From contig CAWUER010000527.1 of the NCBI GenBank assembly GCA_963921195.1, positions 124,001 to 188,000 on the forward strand: 64,000 bases of DNA, in the 5' to 3' direction. Made by a program: the position numbers and the translations under genes. Positions 22,000-34,603 of the stretch are shown one piece after another. The notes beneath the pieces are model-generated. The model saw only the letters and a list, made by a program, of their open reading frames with translations, did not search any database and was not told the origin of the DNA. The number at the start of each line of letters is the position of its first letter. Positions within the stretch are counted from its first letter, which is position 1. This DNA is from Pegoplata infirma. Lineage: Eukaryota > Arthropoda > Insecta > Diptera > Anthomyiidae.

Positions 22000-22647
22000 T
22001 TTTAATGAAAAAATGCATGATATGCAAAAGTTTGTATACAAAAATTATAATATTTTTTTTTTTGCCTTTTCTTTAGTAAAATCTCATTATTACTTTACAT
22101 TATTATAAACTTACTATAGAAATAAAAGAAAACCATTTTTAATAATCTTTTTAAACTAAATGTATGTAAGTAATCAATTTATTTGTCTGTTATAGCAGAC
22201 CAGACAAATGCCAAGAAAACTGAAAAAAAAAAACAAAAGTCTTACAAAATCTTTTTAAAACATAATCATCAAGACAATAATATTTCAATAAAATCTATAG
22301 AAATGTTTTTTTTTTCAGCACCACACTCTTCACCATGTAACTCTTCTTTTATTATGCAGACTATTTTTTGGAAGCCAAACAAAATATTTTCCAAAAAATA
22401 AAATTATATGAATGAAAGACAATAAAGTCCTTTCTTCTGTCTTTACTGCTTTCTTTTTTTGTTCGAAAAATATGAATAGTCGACAACGATAAAAAGGCAT
22501 AATGATTTATATATTTTTGGATAAGATCCAAATTTAATTACAATTATGCTCACACTCTCATACTGATTCTGACTTCACTTACATTCCAAAATACTTCATA
22601 TAATTTCATAATCATAAAAGCCGAAAATAAAAGAATGCAAAAGCATA
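22000..22647. other. Unassigned, possibly unique sequence
   Basis: No repeat arms recognised. A T-rich stretch ending in CAG at 22318 resembles a 3' splice site, but the following frame is short and unlike any protein I know, so no exon is called. Confidence 0.3.
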
Positions 22648-22812
22648 AGTGTGCAATTACAATTCTGGCGTTGGCTTTGAATTTTGCTTGTTCCCATACG
22701 TTTGATATGCACAGCAAAAAACGCCAGCGTTAGCTTTGAATTTTGCTATACACACAAAATGTATTGAAACAAGCAAAATTCAAAGCCAACGCCAGAATTG
22801 TAATTGCACACT
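22648..22812. mobile_element. 165-bp MITE with perfect 45-bp inverted repeats
   Basis: 22648-22692 and 22768-22812 are exact inverse copies over 45 bp, beginning AGTGTGCAATTACAATTCTG. The 75-bp spacer contains a third, partial copy (CGCCAGCGTTAGCTTTGAAT). Its small size, symmetry and lack of coding content fit a MITE. No target duplication could be fixed. Confidence 0.8.
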
Positions 22813-23690
22813 AAGACGAACGTAACCCCCCTATATGTTGTCTAGTAAGAAATATGCATGGATTGCTGAATGTATGGATGACGGGGGAAATATGAAACCA
22901 CTTCTGATTGAAAATAAGCATAAAATTGATAAACAATGTAAAATTGAATAACAATAAGTATGTATGATGATGATGATGAAGAACAAAACAAAGCAAAACA
23001 GAATGTTTGTTCAAGAGGATGTGCTATTTTAATACTCTGCAATTTGTGGTATTTGCAAGACTGTCATTCCGTTTGTAACACTTCGATATACATATCTAAA
23101 ACAGGATTCATTAGCGTGTGCTTTAATATTATCCCTGATAGATTTTAAGACAATTTAGCGATGTTCCACCGTTTGTCTGTTAAAATCACAATAACTTTTA
23201 AAGGAAACGTTGGATCGGGCAGATGTAAGATATATTTAGTTGCCATAGTATTAAACAGGTTGGTATTGCATGTTAGATAAATCGGCTCGGCTGTTAAATA
23301 GTTATGACAGAAAATGTTAAGACACTTCGAAAATTTTTGTACAACATTATAATCAACCAGTCGTAAGCCACAAAAGTTTATAGTACAATGTTTTGCATCT
23401 CCACAAATTTTTTCCAATTGTTTATTGATTTCATTTTTTGAATCTTTAAAGTTTACTTAATTTTATTTTTATGAAAAATTAAATTTAACTAAAAATTAAA
23501 AAAGATTTTTGAAAAATTTATTTGAAAATCGATTTGGAATAATTTACCCAAATTTTTGCTTAAAGTGAGAGGCCCGATAAAAATTACAATTTGTAGACCC
23601 CTAGGTCCAAGTGCTAAGCTTTTAAATTCTTCGAACATAATAATTATTTAAAAAACAAAAGCACGATTTTTTTACCCTCCAACCACAGTA
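22813..23690. other. Mostly unassigned, with an eroded family-B fragment
   Basis: 23064-23170 resembles inverse family B (CATTCCGTTTGTAACACTTCGA, GATTTTAAGACAATTTAGCGATGT). The rest shows no recognisable element or gene. Short frames near 22810-23417 include His and Ser runs from an ATGATGATG microsatellite and are not supported. Confidence 0.35.
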
Positions 23691-23699
23691 TTGCCCTAA

Positions 23700-24180
23700 A
23701 AAGATCTTGTAAAATAAAAAGAAAAACTTGTTAATTTTATTTTTTCTACCTCCAATTTGATATGAATTCGTTGTAATTTTACAAGCCTTTTATCGATAAT
23801 TTTGTAATTTTATAAGATTTTTACCAAAAAATTGTAAATTTACAATGAAGGTTTTGTGATTTTACTAGATTTTCTATTTTACGAGAATTCCTAGTAAAAA
23901 TTACAAGCTTTTTTGTAATTTTTTAAGCTTTCTTCCATTAAAATTGTTAATTTACAACCTTTTTGGCGCTCTAAAACTTTCAAGGAATTCTGATGAATTT
24001 ACTAGATTTTTTGCAAAAAGCCTTAGAAATTTGTAACATTACAAAAAAATTTAAAATTACAAATAAATAAAATATGTAAATTTCGATCGAAATTTTGTTG
24101 TTAAAATACAAGAAGAACTGTTGGTAAAATGGGATTACAATACTTTTTCCAGTAAGTTGACAAGGTTTTATTTTGTGTGT
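23700..24180. repeat. Family-E repeat (TTGTAAATTTACAA)
   Basis: Copy of the repeat at 6490-6995 with shared words TTTGGCGC, TCGATCGAAAT and AGTAAAAATTACAAGCTTTTTTG. It adjoins the family-B fragment on its right. Confidence 0.6.
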
Positions 24181-25080
24181 GAGTATACTAACTTTGTCAT
24201 TCCGTTTGTAACGAATCGAAATTTAGGTTGGGAGCCCCATAAAGTATATATGTTATTGATCCATGATCGATTTTAGGACATTCTATGAATGTCCGTATAT
24301 CTGTAAATAACTGTTCAAAATAAAATAGCTAAGTTGCTGCAGTTTGGCACGAATATGCCTTACGGTCCTAGCCCTTTAACGACCACAGGTAAGTATACTT
24401 GCCAAAGCGTTTTTGGCGATTATTTTTGTTCAAGTGAAAGATAGGGTAAATGTCATAAAAGATGAATTGTAGAGTATTCTTTGTACAATAAGAGTCTGGT
24501 TTACTGTAAGTCCCTAATTTCATCTACTTACTGACAGCAAGCCCTTAAAGTTTGTAAAATCATTTTCTCTATTTCATGGACAAAAGGATCTTTACTTGTA
24601 GAGCAAAATCGGAGGCAAGAAGGGGGTGTAGAGGTCCAAATTCTTGTATGGTAACTATTATTGAGTTGCAGATCTTAAAAATCACAGCAAGTAGCAGATA
24701 GCTTCGGCCAGAACTGCGGAATCGTCAAAGGGATTTTTTTTCACCAAGAAAAATAATGGGGAAGGAGAAGGGTTAGTGGTCCAATTTTTTGTTTCATAAT
24801 TATTATTAGGTCACAGATCACGACCCTGAGCAGAAACTCAAAATCGCTTCGGCAGAAAATGTAAGGTCGTCAAAAGGCTAGGCAGGTTACGTTCGTAAAT
24901 GGGCAAAATCGGGCCAAGACGAAAAATTTCTTCATTAAAAAACTAAACCAACCTCTTTAAAATAAAAAGTTCTTTTATATGTTTTTTGTAAAATTCAGAA
25001 ACAAATCATTTTGGAAATTTCGATCTTAAGGGTTCAAAGAGGTTGTAAAATGGGAATATAAACTGATACTTTTTTATATT
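24181..25080 (-). mobile_element. Family-B fragment interrupted by a CCTAGCC-ended MITE
   Basis: 24185-24366 is inverse family B (CATTCCGTTTGTAACGAATCG, CCCATAAAGTATATATG). It resumes at 24883 with GTTCGTAAATGGGCAAAATCGG, which matches 36869-36890. The intervening 24367-24882 has inverted ends CCTAGCCCTTTAACGACC / GGTCGTCAAAAGGCTAGG with two mismatches in 18 bases. The target duplication is unclear. Confidence 0.6.
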
Positions 25081-25244
25081 TATAAAACTAAATCTTAAAA
25101 TTTGACATGGAAAATCCAGCAACAGAATAATCATCCAAGAGAGGGAAAAAATGCTATAGGGAACAAAAAGAAATTGGACAGGGAACGAATTGAAATAGAA
25201 CGGGTACGAAACGGAATGGAATAGGGAACAACATGAAATTATTT

Positions 25245-25345
25245 TTTTATACCCTCCAACTACAGTATGGGGGTATACTCAGGTATACGTGTGTAACACA
25301 TCGAAATATCGGTCAGGGACACCATAAAGAATGTGGGTAAAATCA
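25245..25345 (-). repeat. Family-B end fragment
   Basis: TATACCCTCCAACTACAGTA, GGGGGTATACTCA and ATCGAAATATCGGTCAGGG are shared with 34604-34690 and, inverted, with 52188-52258. Confidence 0.6.
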
Positions 25346-25958
25346 AAAAATGTCAACCAAACCATGTAATCGTGTAATATCTCATACATGGGTTAAAGTA
25401 TTCGCAAATTTTTTTATGTGCAACGTCGTATAGATTGCCGTTCTACATAACTAACAACAATCCGGATATTAATCAGCTATTTTAAGCAAGTTATTTTTGT
25501 TGGTCAAATGTAAACTCCGTGACCAGTAACCAGTTTGGTTTTTAAACTTTAACCGATCAAGGCTGAGTTTTTGAGTTGTACAATTTATTGGGTTTAGGTT
25601 TAAACTGAGTTAAAACCACAAATTCTGTTTTTGAGATGTTTATTTTAAGTTTAACTCACCAATGATGGAGAGTCAAACTAAGGTACAAAAATGTCAAAAA
25701 AACACCTCTGATTTTCAAATATACTGGTTAGTGTTGCCATGTTAATGGAAAAAATGTGCGATGATGGCAATTATTCTAATTGGAAATGCGATATTTGGTA
25801 TGGCAATACCGCGTTAATCGACATTTGCTAAACTTGAACTGAAAAAAGAATGCTTGGTTAAACTTGGTTTTAATTTACTAAAAATTAATAAAACTCCCGT
25901 TTAAACTAAGTTAAAGCGATATGTCTAAATCTTAAAAACCAATAAACCAAGAGCTTAA
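25346..25958. other. Unassigned sequence
   Basis: AT-rich with repeated TTTAAACT and AACTTGG words in both orientations from about 25550. No element ends and no gene recognised. Confidence 0.3.
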
Positions 25959-25961
25959 TAA

Positions 25962-28900
25962 CACTGTGCTACAAAAGACCAAAAATAATTTATGCAGGGG
26001 TTCCCATATGATAATTCGGGTTGGTTGGAGTCCATAGAGTACTGATATACTCATAGTTTTTCTGGATCACTTCGTTAAGTACGTTTTTTATTGGCAAATG
26101 TGTTGAAAAACGGAAATTCTTAAATTACAATTTTAAAAAATTATTACTTTGTTAGTTTGCAACCGATTTTCGATTTTATGGATTTGTTTTAAAGGTATAG
26201 GTCTTACCTTTCAAACAAAACAAAAATATTAAAAATCGACCAAGAATTGGCTGAGATACGATCGCTTAAGTAAAAAAAAAAACGTATTTTTTGAAAAATT
26301 TGTCATATTTTTTACACTCTAAGTTGAAATTGCATCATTAAACAATTTTTTTGAATTTTTTGTAAAAAAGTATAGTAAAGTAGCTTTCCAAAACACCAAA
26401 AAACATAACAATCGGTTTAAAAATGAATGAGTTATGCTAAGTTTTGTGATAGGGCATTTTTAAATTTTTTCAGAAACGCTTGTAATTCAAGCATTATTCA
26501 TAAATCTTGTTACTAGTAGTAATTTTATGCGCATATGCATATAAACTAGAGATGGGAACGTAATTAGATTTGTGCGTGATTCACACATGATCAGAAGTGA
26601 GCGTGATTGAAAATTAATTTTACTCACGTGGTTGTTAGTGAGTGTCAGTGTGAGTGGAATAAAAAAATGGGCGTGTCAGTTACTTCCAAATCCTATTTAT
26701 AATTTTTTGGGTTTGTTAAAAAAATATCAGTGTTACTTCTTAAACAAAAAAATATTGTGAATCGGTTGAAAACTGGCTAAGGTGCGCTTGTTTAAGTAAA
26801 AAACCTTTTTTGAAGAGTTATACCTGCAACATTTTTATGACAAAAAACATTTGATATTTTTGAAACGAAATTGGTAAAATTGTGGGATCATTTGATGGAA
26901 ATTTTACCTGTTTATAAATATACGTATGAGGCATTCCACACCAAATGTTCAGCGAAAAAAAAACATGTGAACCGTAAATTTTTAAATGGGTTGTATGGAT
27001 AGCCATGTGAGGCATTCCACACCAACTGTTCCACTACAGAAAAACCATAGTGGTTTCAATGGGATATCATTTGCAAAGTATTCGCTCTTATGGTACTAAT
27101 AAATAACAAAAATAAAATTTAAGTTTTTTTCAAAAAGTGGGCCTTGTAGGCGTGGTCAAATATTAAAAATATCAAACTTTTTTGCCTGAGTATTTATTCA
27201 CGATCACGCACGCTAATGAAAGAAAAAAAATATTCAAGCACGATATTTTATTTTACTCACGCTCACGTGAAAATCGTGACCGTAACTTATTTTTTTCTAC
27301 TCACGTGTGCGTGAATGAGCGTGAGCAAAATAAAATATCGTGCGTGACTAAATTTTTTCTTTCATAAGCGTGCGTAATCGTTATTAAAAATTCACTCACG
27401 CTACCATCGCCTCTTAAAATATTTTTTAAGTATTGATATTACTCATACGCACACGTTTTAAATACCATTATTGTATTAAATAAGCGTGTTGCAATTTTTG
27501 AATTTTGATTTTTCGAAAACAAGGCAAAACACATCTCTAAAAATTTCAGATCAGATAGAAAATTCCTTTAACTTTTTTTTAAAAAAATAAAAAACAAATA
27601 AAATTGCGGCATGTTTTTTGATAAACAAAGTTTAAATTTAAATTTAAAAAATTCAGAACTTCTTCTGAAAATGTTCCAATTTTCATTTTCTTAGCTTTTA
27701 TTGATAGCCCATTTAATTGATATCCCATTCAAAAATCTATAAACAGCTTTTGTCTTTAAGACTTTACTGTGTTTCATTTAATTTGCATAAATATTGAAGT
27801 AAAGATGCTCAGGCAAAAAAGTTAGATATTTTCAATTTTTGACCACGCCTACAAGGCCCACTTTTTGAAAAAAACTTAAATTTTATTTTTGTTATTTAAT
27901 AGTACCCTAAGAGCGAATACTTTGAAAATGATTTCATATTGACACGACACAACTCTTTTTTTTTGCTGAACATTTGGTGTGGAATGCCTCATATGTGAAG
28001 CTAAGAAAATTACGTTTTTGGTTGTCCAATTTTTCAAAAACTGGGCTTAGGAGGCGTGGTCAAATATTAGAAAAATGGTCAAATTTGTGTCAAGTTGCCT
28101 TGTTTAAATATATATCAAATAAAAACGAAATGCACAAAAATCTCAAAAATTTACATTCTTGTATAGTTTTGTATCGGCTATCGATTACAATTTTTTTGGA
28201 AAATTTTCAGAACCCGTTCTGAAATTTTCCATTTTTTAAAAAAGTCAGTTTATAAAAAATCCGGTCACTTTTGTTTTTTTTGTAATTTTTTTTTTAAAGA
28301 TTAGATGTTTGTCTAGCAAGATTTTTTTTAAAAATTAAGAAAATCTATAAAAAAATAGGAAGAAAAAAAAGTAATTTTTCTGATTTTCAAAATAAATTTT
28401 TAAAATTAAAAATATTTTTTGAAAAAAATTAATTTCAATTTGTGTTTTTGCTAATTTATGCCAAAATATGAAATAATATGCACTTAAAAGTTCGAAATAT
28501 GCACAATATATGCATTTAAAATCAAAATATGCAAAAATATGTATTTTCACCAAAATATGCAAAATATGCGAAAACAAATCGATGCCATTTAATGCAAATC
28601 TCTTGATTCGGAAAGATAATTGGTCGATATCGTTTTTAGGCTTTCGACAAAAAACATGCATTTGCATGGAAATCTCACCCTAGTTATATAAAAAACTTTT
28701 TTACCCGGGACCCATTGAAAAATTTTGGTACACAATTTTTTTCTCACTGAACATTTGGTGTGGAATGCCTCACATGTATATTTATAAACAGGTAAAATTT
28801 CCATCAAATGATCCCACAATTTTAGCAATTTCGTTTTAAAAAAACATGTTTGCAAGCGCACAGCTTTTTCTGTCATAAAAATGTTGCAGGTATAACTCTT

Positions 28901-29740
28901 CAAAAAAGGTTTTTTACTTAAACAAGCGCACCTTAGCCTGTTTTTAACCGATTCTCAATATTGTTTTGTTTAAGAAGTAACACTCATATTTTTTAAACAA
29001 ACCCAAAAAATTATAAATAGGATTTGGAAGTAACTGACACACCCATTCTTTTATTCCACTCACACTGACACTCACTAACAACCACGTGAGTAAAATTAAT
29101 TTTCAATCACGCTCACTTGTGGTCATGTGTAAATCACGCACAAATCTAATTACGTTCCCATCTCTAGTTTATATGCATATGCGCATAAAATTACTACTAG
29201 TAACAAGATTTATGAATAATGCTTGAATTACAAGCGTTTCTGAAAAAAATTAAAAATGTCCTATCACAAAACTTAGCATAACTCATTCATTTTTTAGCCG
29301 ATTGTTATGTTTTTTAGTGTTTTGGAAAGCCACTTTACCATACTTTTTTACAAAAAATTCAAAAAAATTGTTTAATGATTCACTTTCAACTTAGAGTGTA
29401 AAGAACATGACAAATTTTTCAAAAAATTCGGTTTTCTTTTACTTAAGCGATCGTAGCTCAGCCAATTCTTGATTGATTTTTAATATTTTTGTTTTGTTTG
29501 AAAGGTAAGACCTATACCTTTAAAACAAATCCATAAAATCGAAAATCGGTTGCAAACTAACAAAGTAATAATTTTTTAAAATTGTAATTTAAGAATTTCC
29601 GTTTTCCAACACATTTGCCAATAAAAAACGTACTTAACGAAGTGATCCAGAAAAACTATGAGTATATCAGTACTCTATGGACTCCAACCAACCCGAATTT
29701 TTATATGAGAACCCCTGCATATTTTTGGTGTAGCACAGTG
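25962..29740. mobile_element. 3.8-kb fold-back element with CACTGTGCTACA ends and TAA duplication
   Basis: Same 12-bp ends as 15390-16663, with TAA on each side (25959-25961 and 29741-29743). The arms of about 970 bp (25962-26930 and 28775-29740) are close inverse copies, for example 26020-26100 against 29610-29690 and 26520-26660 against 29060-29180. The middle is occupied by GAGGCATTCC-family sequence. The three-base TWA duplication fits PIF/Harbinger, which is an inference. No transposase is recognised. Confidence 0.78.
26938..28771. mobile_element. Nested GAGGCATTCC-family fold-backs
   Basis: Four GAGGCATTCCACACCAA tips occur: outward pairs at 26938/28771 and 27009/27990. The inner 982-bp unit has E-box-rich central sequence (CTCACGTG at about 27260 and 27300) and closely resembles 269-1615. 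The flanks of the inner unit are ATGT and ATAT, so its target duplication is imperfect. The 28370-28570 part has repeated AAATATGCAAAATATGC words. No transposase. Confidence 0.7.
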
Positions 29741-29743
29741 TAA

Positions 29744-30480
29744 TTAACTACTTTTTTAAGACTTCTTTGGGGAAATGTCTGACATAGATCATGCGAAAAT
29801 ACAAATTTTCGTATTTCCTTTAGTATTTACTTTTATCCATTTTCCTTTATAAATTATCTATCTCATATTTCGCCTTTTTCTGTCTCAACTGGATTTTAAC
29901 CTCGAACCTCCAGTTTAATAGTCCAACACCTAACTACTTGTCCCAAACTTTATTTTGTGAATTGTTTGTCTATTTATTACTTTTAGGCTGTATTAATCAA
30001 TGTTCCGTTATAAAATAACACTCCGTTAAATTTAAGTTTTTCATACAAATTTTGGCATAAGACTCCGTTAAATCGGCAGTTAGCAGCTAACTTTTCATTG
30101 AGTAATCCGCCCTTATTCTACTTGTTAGATTTTTATTTTATTTTAAATAAATCGATAATATTGCCATCTTTTTCTTGGAAATTGAAGAGTTGCCTAGATT
30201 TAAAATTGTAATTTAATATACTGATATTCTGAAGACATTTCCTTTTAGACGTCTTAAAGGAATTGTCCACACTCTAAAAGCAAACATTCAGTGCTGACAA
30301 TGTTAGGACATGTCATCAAGGATTACCTACGATTTGTCAGAACCTGAAGACATTTCCACAAGGAATCAATGTGGAAATTTCCTCAGTTACACATTTTCCA
30401 ACTAGGTATTAAATTTAAACTATTTAAATGTTTCTATTAATTTTAAATTTTTTTGTTTTTTGAGAAACGGTACTAGAATT
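29744..30480. other. Mostly unassigned sequence
   Basis: No coding signal. 30230-30410 carries CTGAAGACATTTCC words in both orientations and ends TTTTCCAACTAGG, perhaps a damaged relative of the CCCAGTTGGC element. A weak tRNA-like stretch is listed separately. Confidence 0.3.
29881..29948 (-). ncRNA. Weak tRNA-like sequence
   Basis: On the minus strand GTAGTTAGGTGTTGGAC is A-box-like, and GGTTCGAGGTTAAAATCC is a B-box-like stretch at tRNA-like spacing. Arms do not pair well. It is probably a decayed tRNA-derived sequence, if real. Confidence 0.25.
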
Positions 30481-30484
30481 GGAA

Positions 30485-30506
30485 CCGGGAATACCGGTAT
30501 TCCCGG
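30485..30506. repeat. 22-bp perfect GC-rich palindrome
   Basis: Arms CCGGGAATACC / GGTATTCCCGG meet without a spacer. It stands out because the surroundings are AT-rich. It adjoins the start of an eroded family-B piece at about 30530. Confidence 0.6.
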
Positions 30507-30524
30507 GAATGTATAAAGAACCGG

Positions 30525-30690
30525 GCACTAGTATATACTATGTTATTGATCAGTGATCCATTCTAAAACATTCTAGCGATGTCCGTCCGACTGCAGTCCA
30601 AAATAAAGTTTCAAATTTTTGGACATTGAGAAGGGTGTAAATGAATTCGGCCAAGCCTAATCCATTTTTCTTACTTGTTTATGTTCATTT
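30525..30690. repeat. Eroded family-B fragment
   Basis: TTATTGATCAGTGATCCATTCTAAAACATTCTAGCGATGTCC and AATTCGGCCAAGCCTAATCC-like words match family interiors. The polarity is mixed. Confidence 0.4.
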
Positions 30691-31249
30691 CATACATGTG
30701 AAACCATTCTCATTCTTATTTACAGCAGATAAATATGAATGGTTATGTGGATGAAAACAAAAAAAAAGGAAGATGATTGCCAAAAAAATATTATTATAAC
30801 AATCATGTAAAAGCTTATAATGTTAAAAAATAAAAATAATAAAAAATTTAACATATGAATGTATGAAGAAAATGACTACTTAACACAACAAAGGGTTTAA
30901 ACTGAAAGCCCATTGAATTTTTTTAAAGGGGTTGCTCAACGCATTTGCTCGATAAATTTATAAGGGGCGTTAACGAGAGTCGTTAGATAACCTTATATTT
31001 CGAAATTTACAGTTTCAATCATAAGTTAACAAATTTATTTTCGTAATTGTATTCCACAAATTTTTAAGTTAATTAAAAAAATAAATGTAATTTTTCAAAA
31101 ATTAATTTATTAGGAGCATTTAATTTGTTTTACAACAAAAAAAGTAGTTTTGCAAAACCACTGCCGAAAAAACATTTCAAAACAATTTTAAAGCCCCATA
31201 CACAATTTTTTATGCTCTCTCCCTGTGTAAAAATCAAAATAGTGGTCCT
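30691..31249. other. Unassigned sequence
   Basis: AT-rich, with no recognised repeat, RNA or coding feature. Confidence 0.3.
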
Positions 31250-31334
31250 ATAAAAAATATATATTATCGATCAGTGATCGATATAAAGACAGTATATGAG
31301 TGTCCTTCTGTCAGTCCGTCTGTAAATCACTAGA

Positions 31335-33420
31335 GTGGCCATAGTAGAAATTTTTTTGAAAAGTTAAATTTTTCGCACTGAAAAATGTGAGGTTGGGGAT
31401 AAAAATAATTATGTATATTTAAAAAATTTTTTTTTTTTGTTCCGAGTACCTCCGGGTTAAGCCTAAAGTTTGAAAAACGGATTACAAGGGAAAAATATGA
31501 CTTTTTTTTTCATTTTCTCAATTTTTTTGATATTTTAAGTACAGTTTGAATTCAAATGGTCACTGAATTTTGATTAAGAGTTAATTGTCTATCAAATAAG
31601 GTGTTAAAAATTAAAATCGGTTGAAAATTAGCCGAGTTATGACAACTTCCCCCGGCAACTAACGTGTGGCAAACCACCTGATCAAGGAATTCGAGCCCCA
31701 TTTTTGAAATTTATTGAAATTATCTACTGTAATTAATTTTTTTTTATTCCTCAAGTTCCAATGTACTAAGAAGATACATATTTTTCATATTGCGTTTTGC
31801 TAACTTGTTTTAAATAAATGCTAAAGTGGTCTGAATTTTTCAACACTATTTTCAAATCTCCAATTTTACATTTTTTTATTTTTTTTGTTAAAGAAATTTT
31901 AAAAAATCGGCTATTGGAGTTTAAGGATTTGTTAAGCACATATAAAGGAATAAAAACCCCAAAAATTGTAGGGTTTGCTGTTTTCATTTGGCTATTACAG
32001 TGATGTAATTTCGGCGGATTTCGGGAAAGTAGTGATTTTTGGCCCTTTTTTAGCTTTTATTTATTTTTTTTTGGTTTATTTTACAAACTTGATATGTTTT
32101 GGACCGAATTATATAAACACGAGATAGAATACTTCAATTTGCAAAATTAGGGTGAAATTGACACATAAAAAATTGCCACTGTTAAGGGTCAAAGGTCAAA
32201 TTTTAGAAAATTTTTAATTTTTAAACATTAACAGATTTTCTGGGCGGATTTTGCTGAATCTACTCGATGTTATCTTAATTGGTCTAAACTATATGGCAAA
32301 TAATTAAAATTTAAAAATTTAACCCTTAAGTGCTGTTGGGGCCTATAATTTTTTTAATTTAATGGAGATAATGTAAGTGTATTTTGTTCAAATGGTCGAA
32401 TAGGCCCCACCATCACTAAAGGGTAAATATTCTGAATTTAAATAAAAAGACATATGTTAAGACTTTTTAAAATGACATCAAGTAGTTTCATTTATTTCCA
32501 CTCAGAAAATCTGTTAATGTTTAAAAATTCAAAATCTTCTAAAATTTGACCTTTGACCTTTAGTTGGGGCAATTTTTAATTTCCCATTTTCGCCCTTAAT
32601 TTGCGAATTGAATTATTCTATCTCTTGTTGATATAATTCGGTCCAAAACATATGAAGTTTGTAAAAAAAACCAAAAAAAAAATAAATAAAAGCTAAAAAA
32701 GTGCCAAAAATCACTACTTTCCCGAAATCCGCCGAAATTACATCACTGTAATAGCCAAATGAAAACAGCAAACCCTACAATTTTTGGGGTTTTTATTCCT
32801 TTATAAGTGCTTAACAAATCCCTAAACTCCAATAGCCGATTTTTTAAAATTTCTTTAACAAAAAAAATAAAAATTTAAAATTGGAGATTTGAAAATAGTG
32901 TTGAAAAATTCAGACCAATTTAGCATTTATTTAAAACAAGTTAGCAAAACGCAATATGAAAAATATGTATCTTCTTAGTACATTGGAACTTGAGGAATAA
33001 AAAAAATTAATTACAGTAGATAATTTCAATAAATTTCAAAAATGGGGCTCGAATTCCTTGATCAGGTGGTTTGTCACAAGTTAGTTGCCGGGGGAAGTTG
33101 TCATAACTCGGCTAATTTTCAACCGATTTTAATTTTTAACACCTTATTTGATAGACAATTAACTCTTAATCAAAATTCAGTAACCATTTGAATTCAAACT
33201 GTACTTAAAATATCAAAAAAATTGAGAAAATGAAAAAAAAGTCATATTTTTCCCTTGTAATCCGTTTTTCAAACTTTAGGCTCAACCCGGAGGTACTCGG
33301 AACAAAAAAAAAATTTTTTTTAAATATGCATAATTATTTTTATCCCCAACCTCACATTTTTCAGTGCGAACACTTATGGATTTAACATTTTTTAATTTTT
33401 CTATATAACGCTATGGCCAG
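31335..33420. mobile_element. 2.1-kb fold-back inserted in a family-B copy
   Basis: Inverse arms run from TGGCCATAG at about 31336 to CTATGGCCA at about 33419, with a centre near 32375. Strong arm matches include 31373-31400 against 33340-33366 and 32003-32045 against 32705-32750 (GATGTAATTTCGGCGG). Family-B interior lies on both sides (31250-31330; 33421-33560). Frames at 31766-32003 are palindrome-derived and not genes. Part of each arm (about 31460-31740) is related to the arms of 34696-36728. The exact boundary and target duplication are uncertain. Confidence 0.7.
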
Positions 33421-33751
33421 TCTATGATAAATCCAAAACAAAAGAGCTAGCCCTGTCTCTTCTGCATTTAGCTTGAATATGTCTTATTGTCATAGCATGG
33501 TTAAGTTCGAAAATGTGCCAAATCGGACCAGGGGAAAAAGTTCCCTTTGAAAAAAACTTCTGAAAAACTCAATTTTTGCACATGTTGTTGTGAAATAAAT
33601 AAAAAATTGTTGTGTCAGAAAAAGTTCAAAATCCTGCACTTGGACCCAGGGAATTAAAAATCCGTTTTTTTTTTTGCCAGCTCTCTTTGTGGGCGTTAAT
33701 ATAAAAATTAAATAATAATAAATTTTTTTTACTGAAGTTCACAAAGCATAA

Positions 33752-34202
33752 AACTGTAAGTAAAATTTAAAATTTTGAAATGACACACAAAATCGCCGAG
33801 ACACCCCAACTTATGTTTGGGTCATTTAAAAAGTTAGCTCAACATAACGAGATATTTCTATTTTTAATTTGCAAATGTAGAGTAAAAATTTAATAAATCC
33901 AAAAAAAAATTATAAAATTCATCAAAATAAGAGCAAGTATTGTTCCATGCCCGCTTGAAAATGAGCGTCCATTATTTCTAGATATTAATTTTCGACAAAT
34001 AACAAGTTTTTAACAAGTTTTTTAAGTTTTTTTATTCAAATAAAATGAAAAATCGCCTTAAATCTACTACAAATTTAGAATCGAAATATCTCGGGATTTT
34101 GAGATAACTTTTTAAAACGGGGTACACCACTGAATTCTACGACCCAAAATTAGGTTGACGTGTCTCGGCGTTTTGGTGTGTCATTTTCACCTACTTACAG
34201 TG
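33752..34202. mobile_element. 451-bp inverted-repeat MITE with TAA duplication
   Basis: Ends AACTGTAAG and CTTACAGTG, with TAA on each side (33749-33751 and 34203-34205). Arms share GACACACAAAATCGCCGAGACAC with a few mismatches, and TATCTCG-type words further in. It belongs with the CACTGT-ended elements at 15390 and 25962. Confidence 0.68.
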
Positions 34203-34379
34203 TAATTAGTGAATTTGTAAACATTTAGCGCGAGGGAAAGTAGTCCAAAAAGTCCGCGAACGTCCACGTCAAAATTTCATAAGAATTACTGTTTTCATTT
34301 TCTTAAAACAAAAACGGTTTGCAACTTTGACTTGTGACTTCGATAATAATTCACCTGCTAGTGAATAAAAACGTTTTTC

Positions 34380-34600
34380 TCCAAATGTTCAATAATTTTT
34401 TTTTTAACAAATTTTTTTTTATCAAATTCTTTTTTTTATATTTTTTTTTTCATGAATTTTTTTCATAAAATATTTTTTTCATAAAATATTTTTTTCATCA
34501 ATTTTTTTTTCAAAAAATTTTTTTTTCATCAATTTTTTTCATAAAATTTTATTTTTTCATGAACTTTCTTTTTTTCATCAATATTTTTTTTATCAAATTT
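34380..34600. repeat. T-rich CATCAA low-complexity array
   Basis: Inverse form of the GATGAAAA arrays. It adjoins a family-B end, as the other arrays often do. Confidence 0.75.
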
Positions 34601-34603
34601 TAT

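Noticed and set aside
22318..22401. Possible exon after a polypyrimidine-CAG
   Set aside because: The acceptor-like signal is weak in T-rich DNA, and the frame is short and unlike known proteins.
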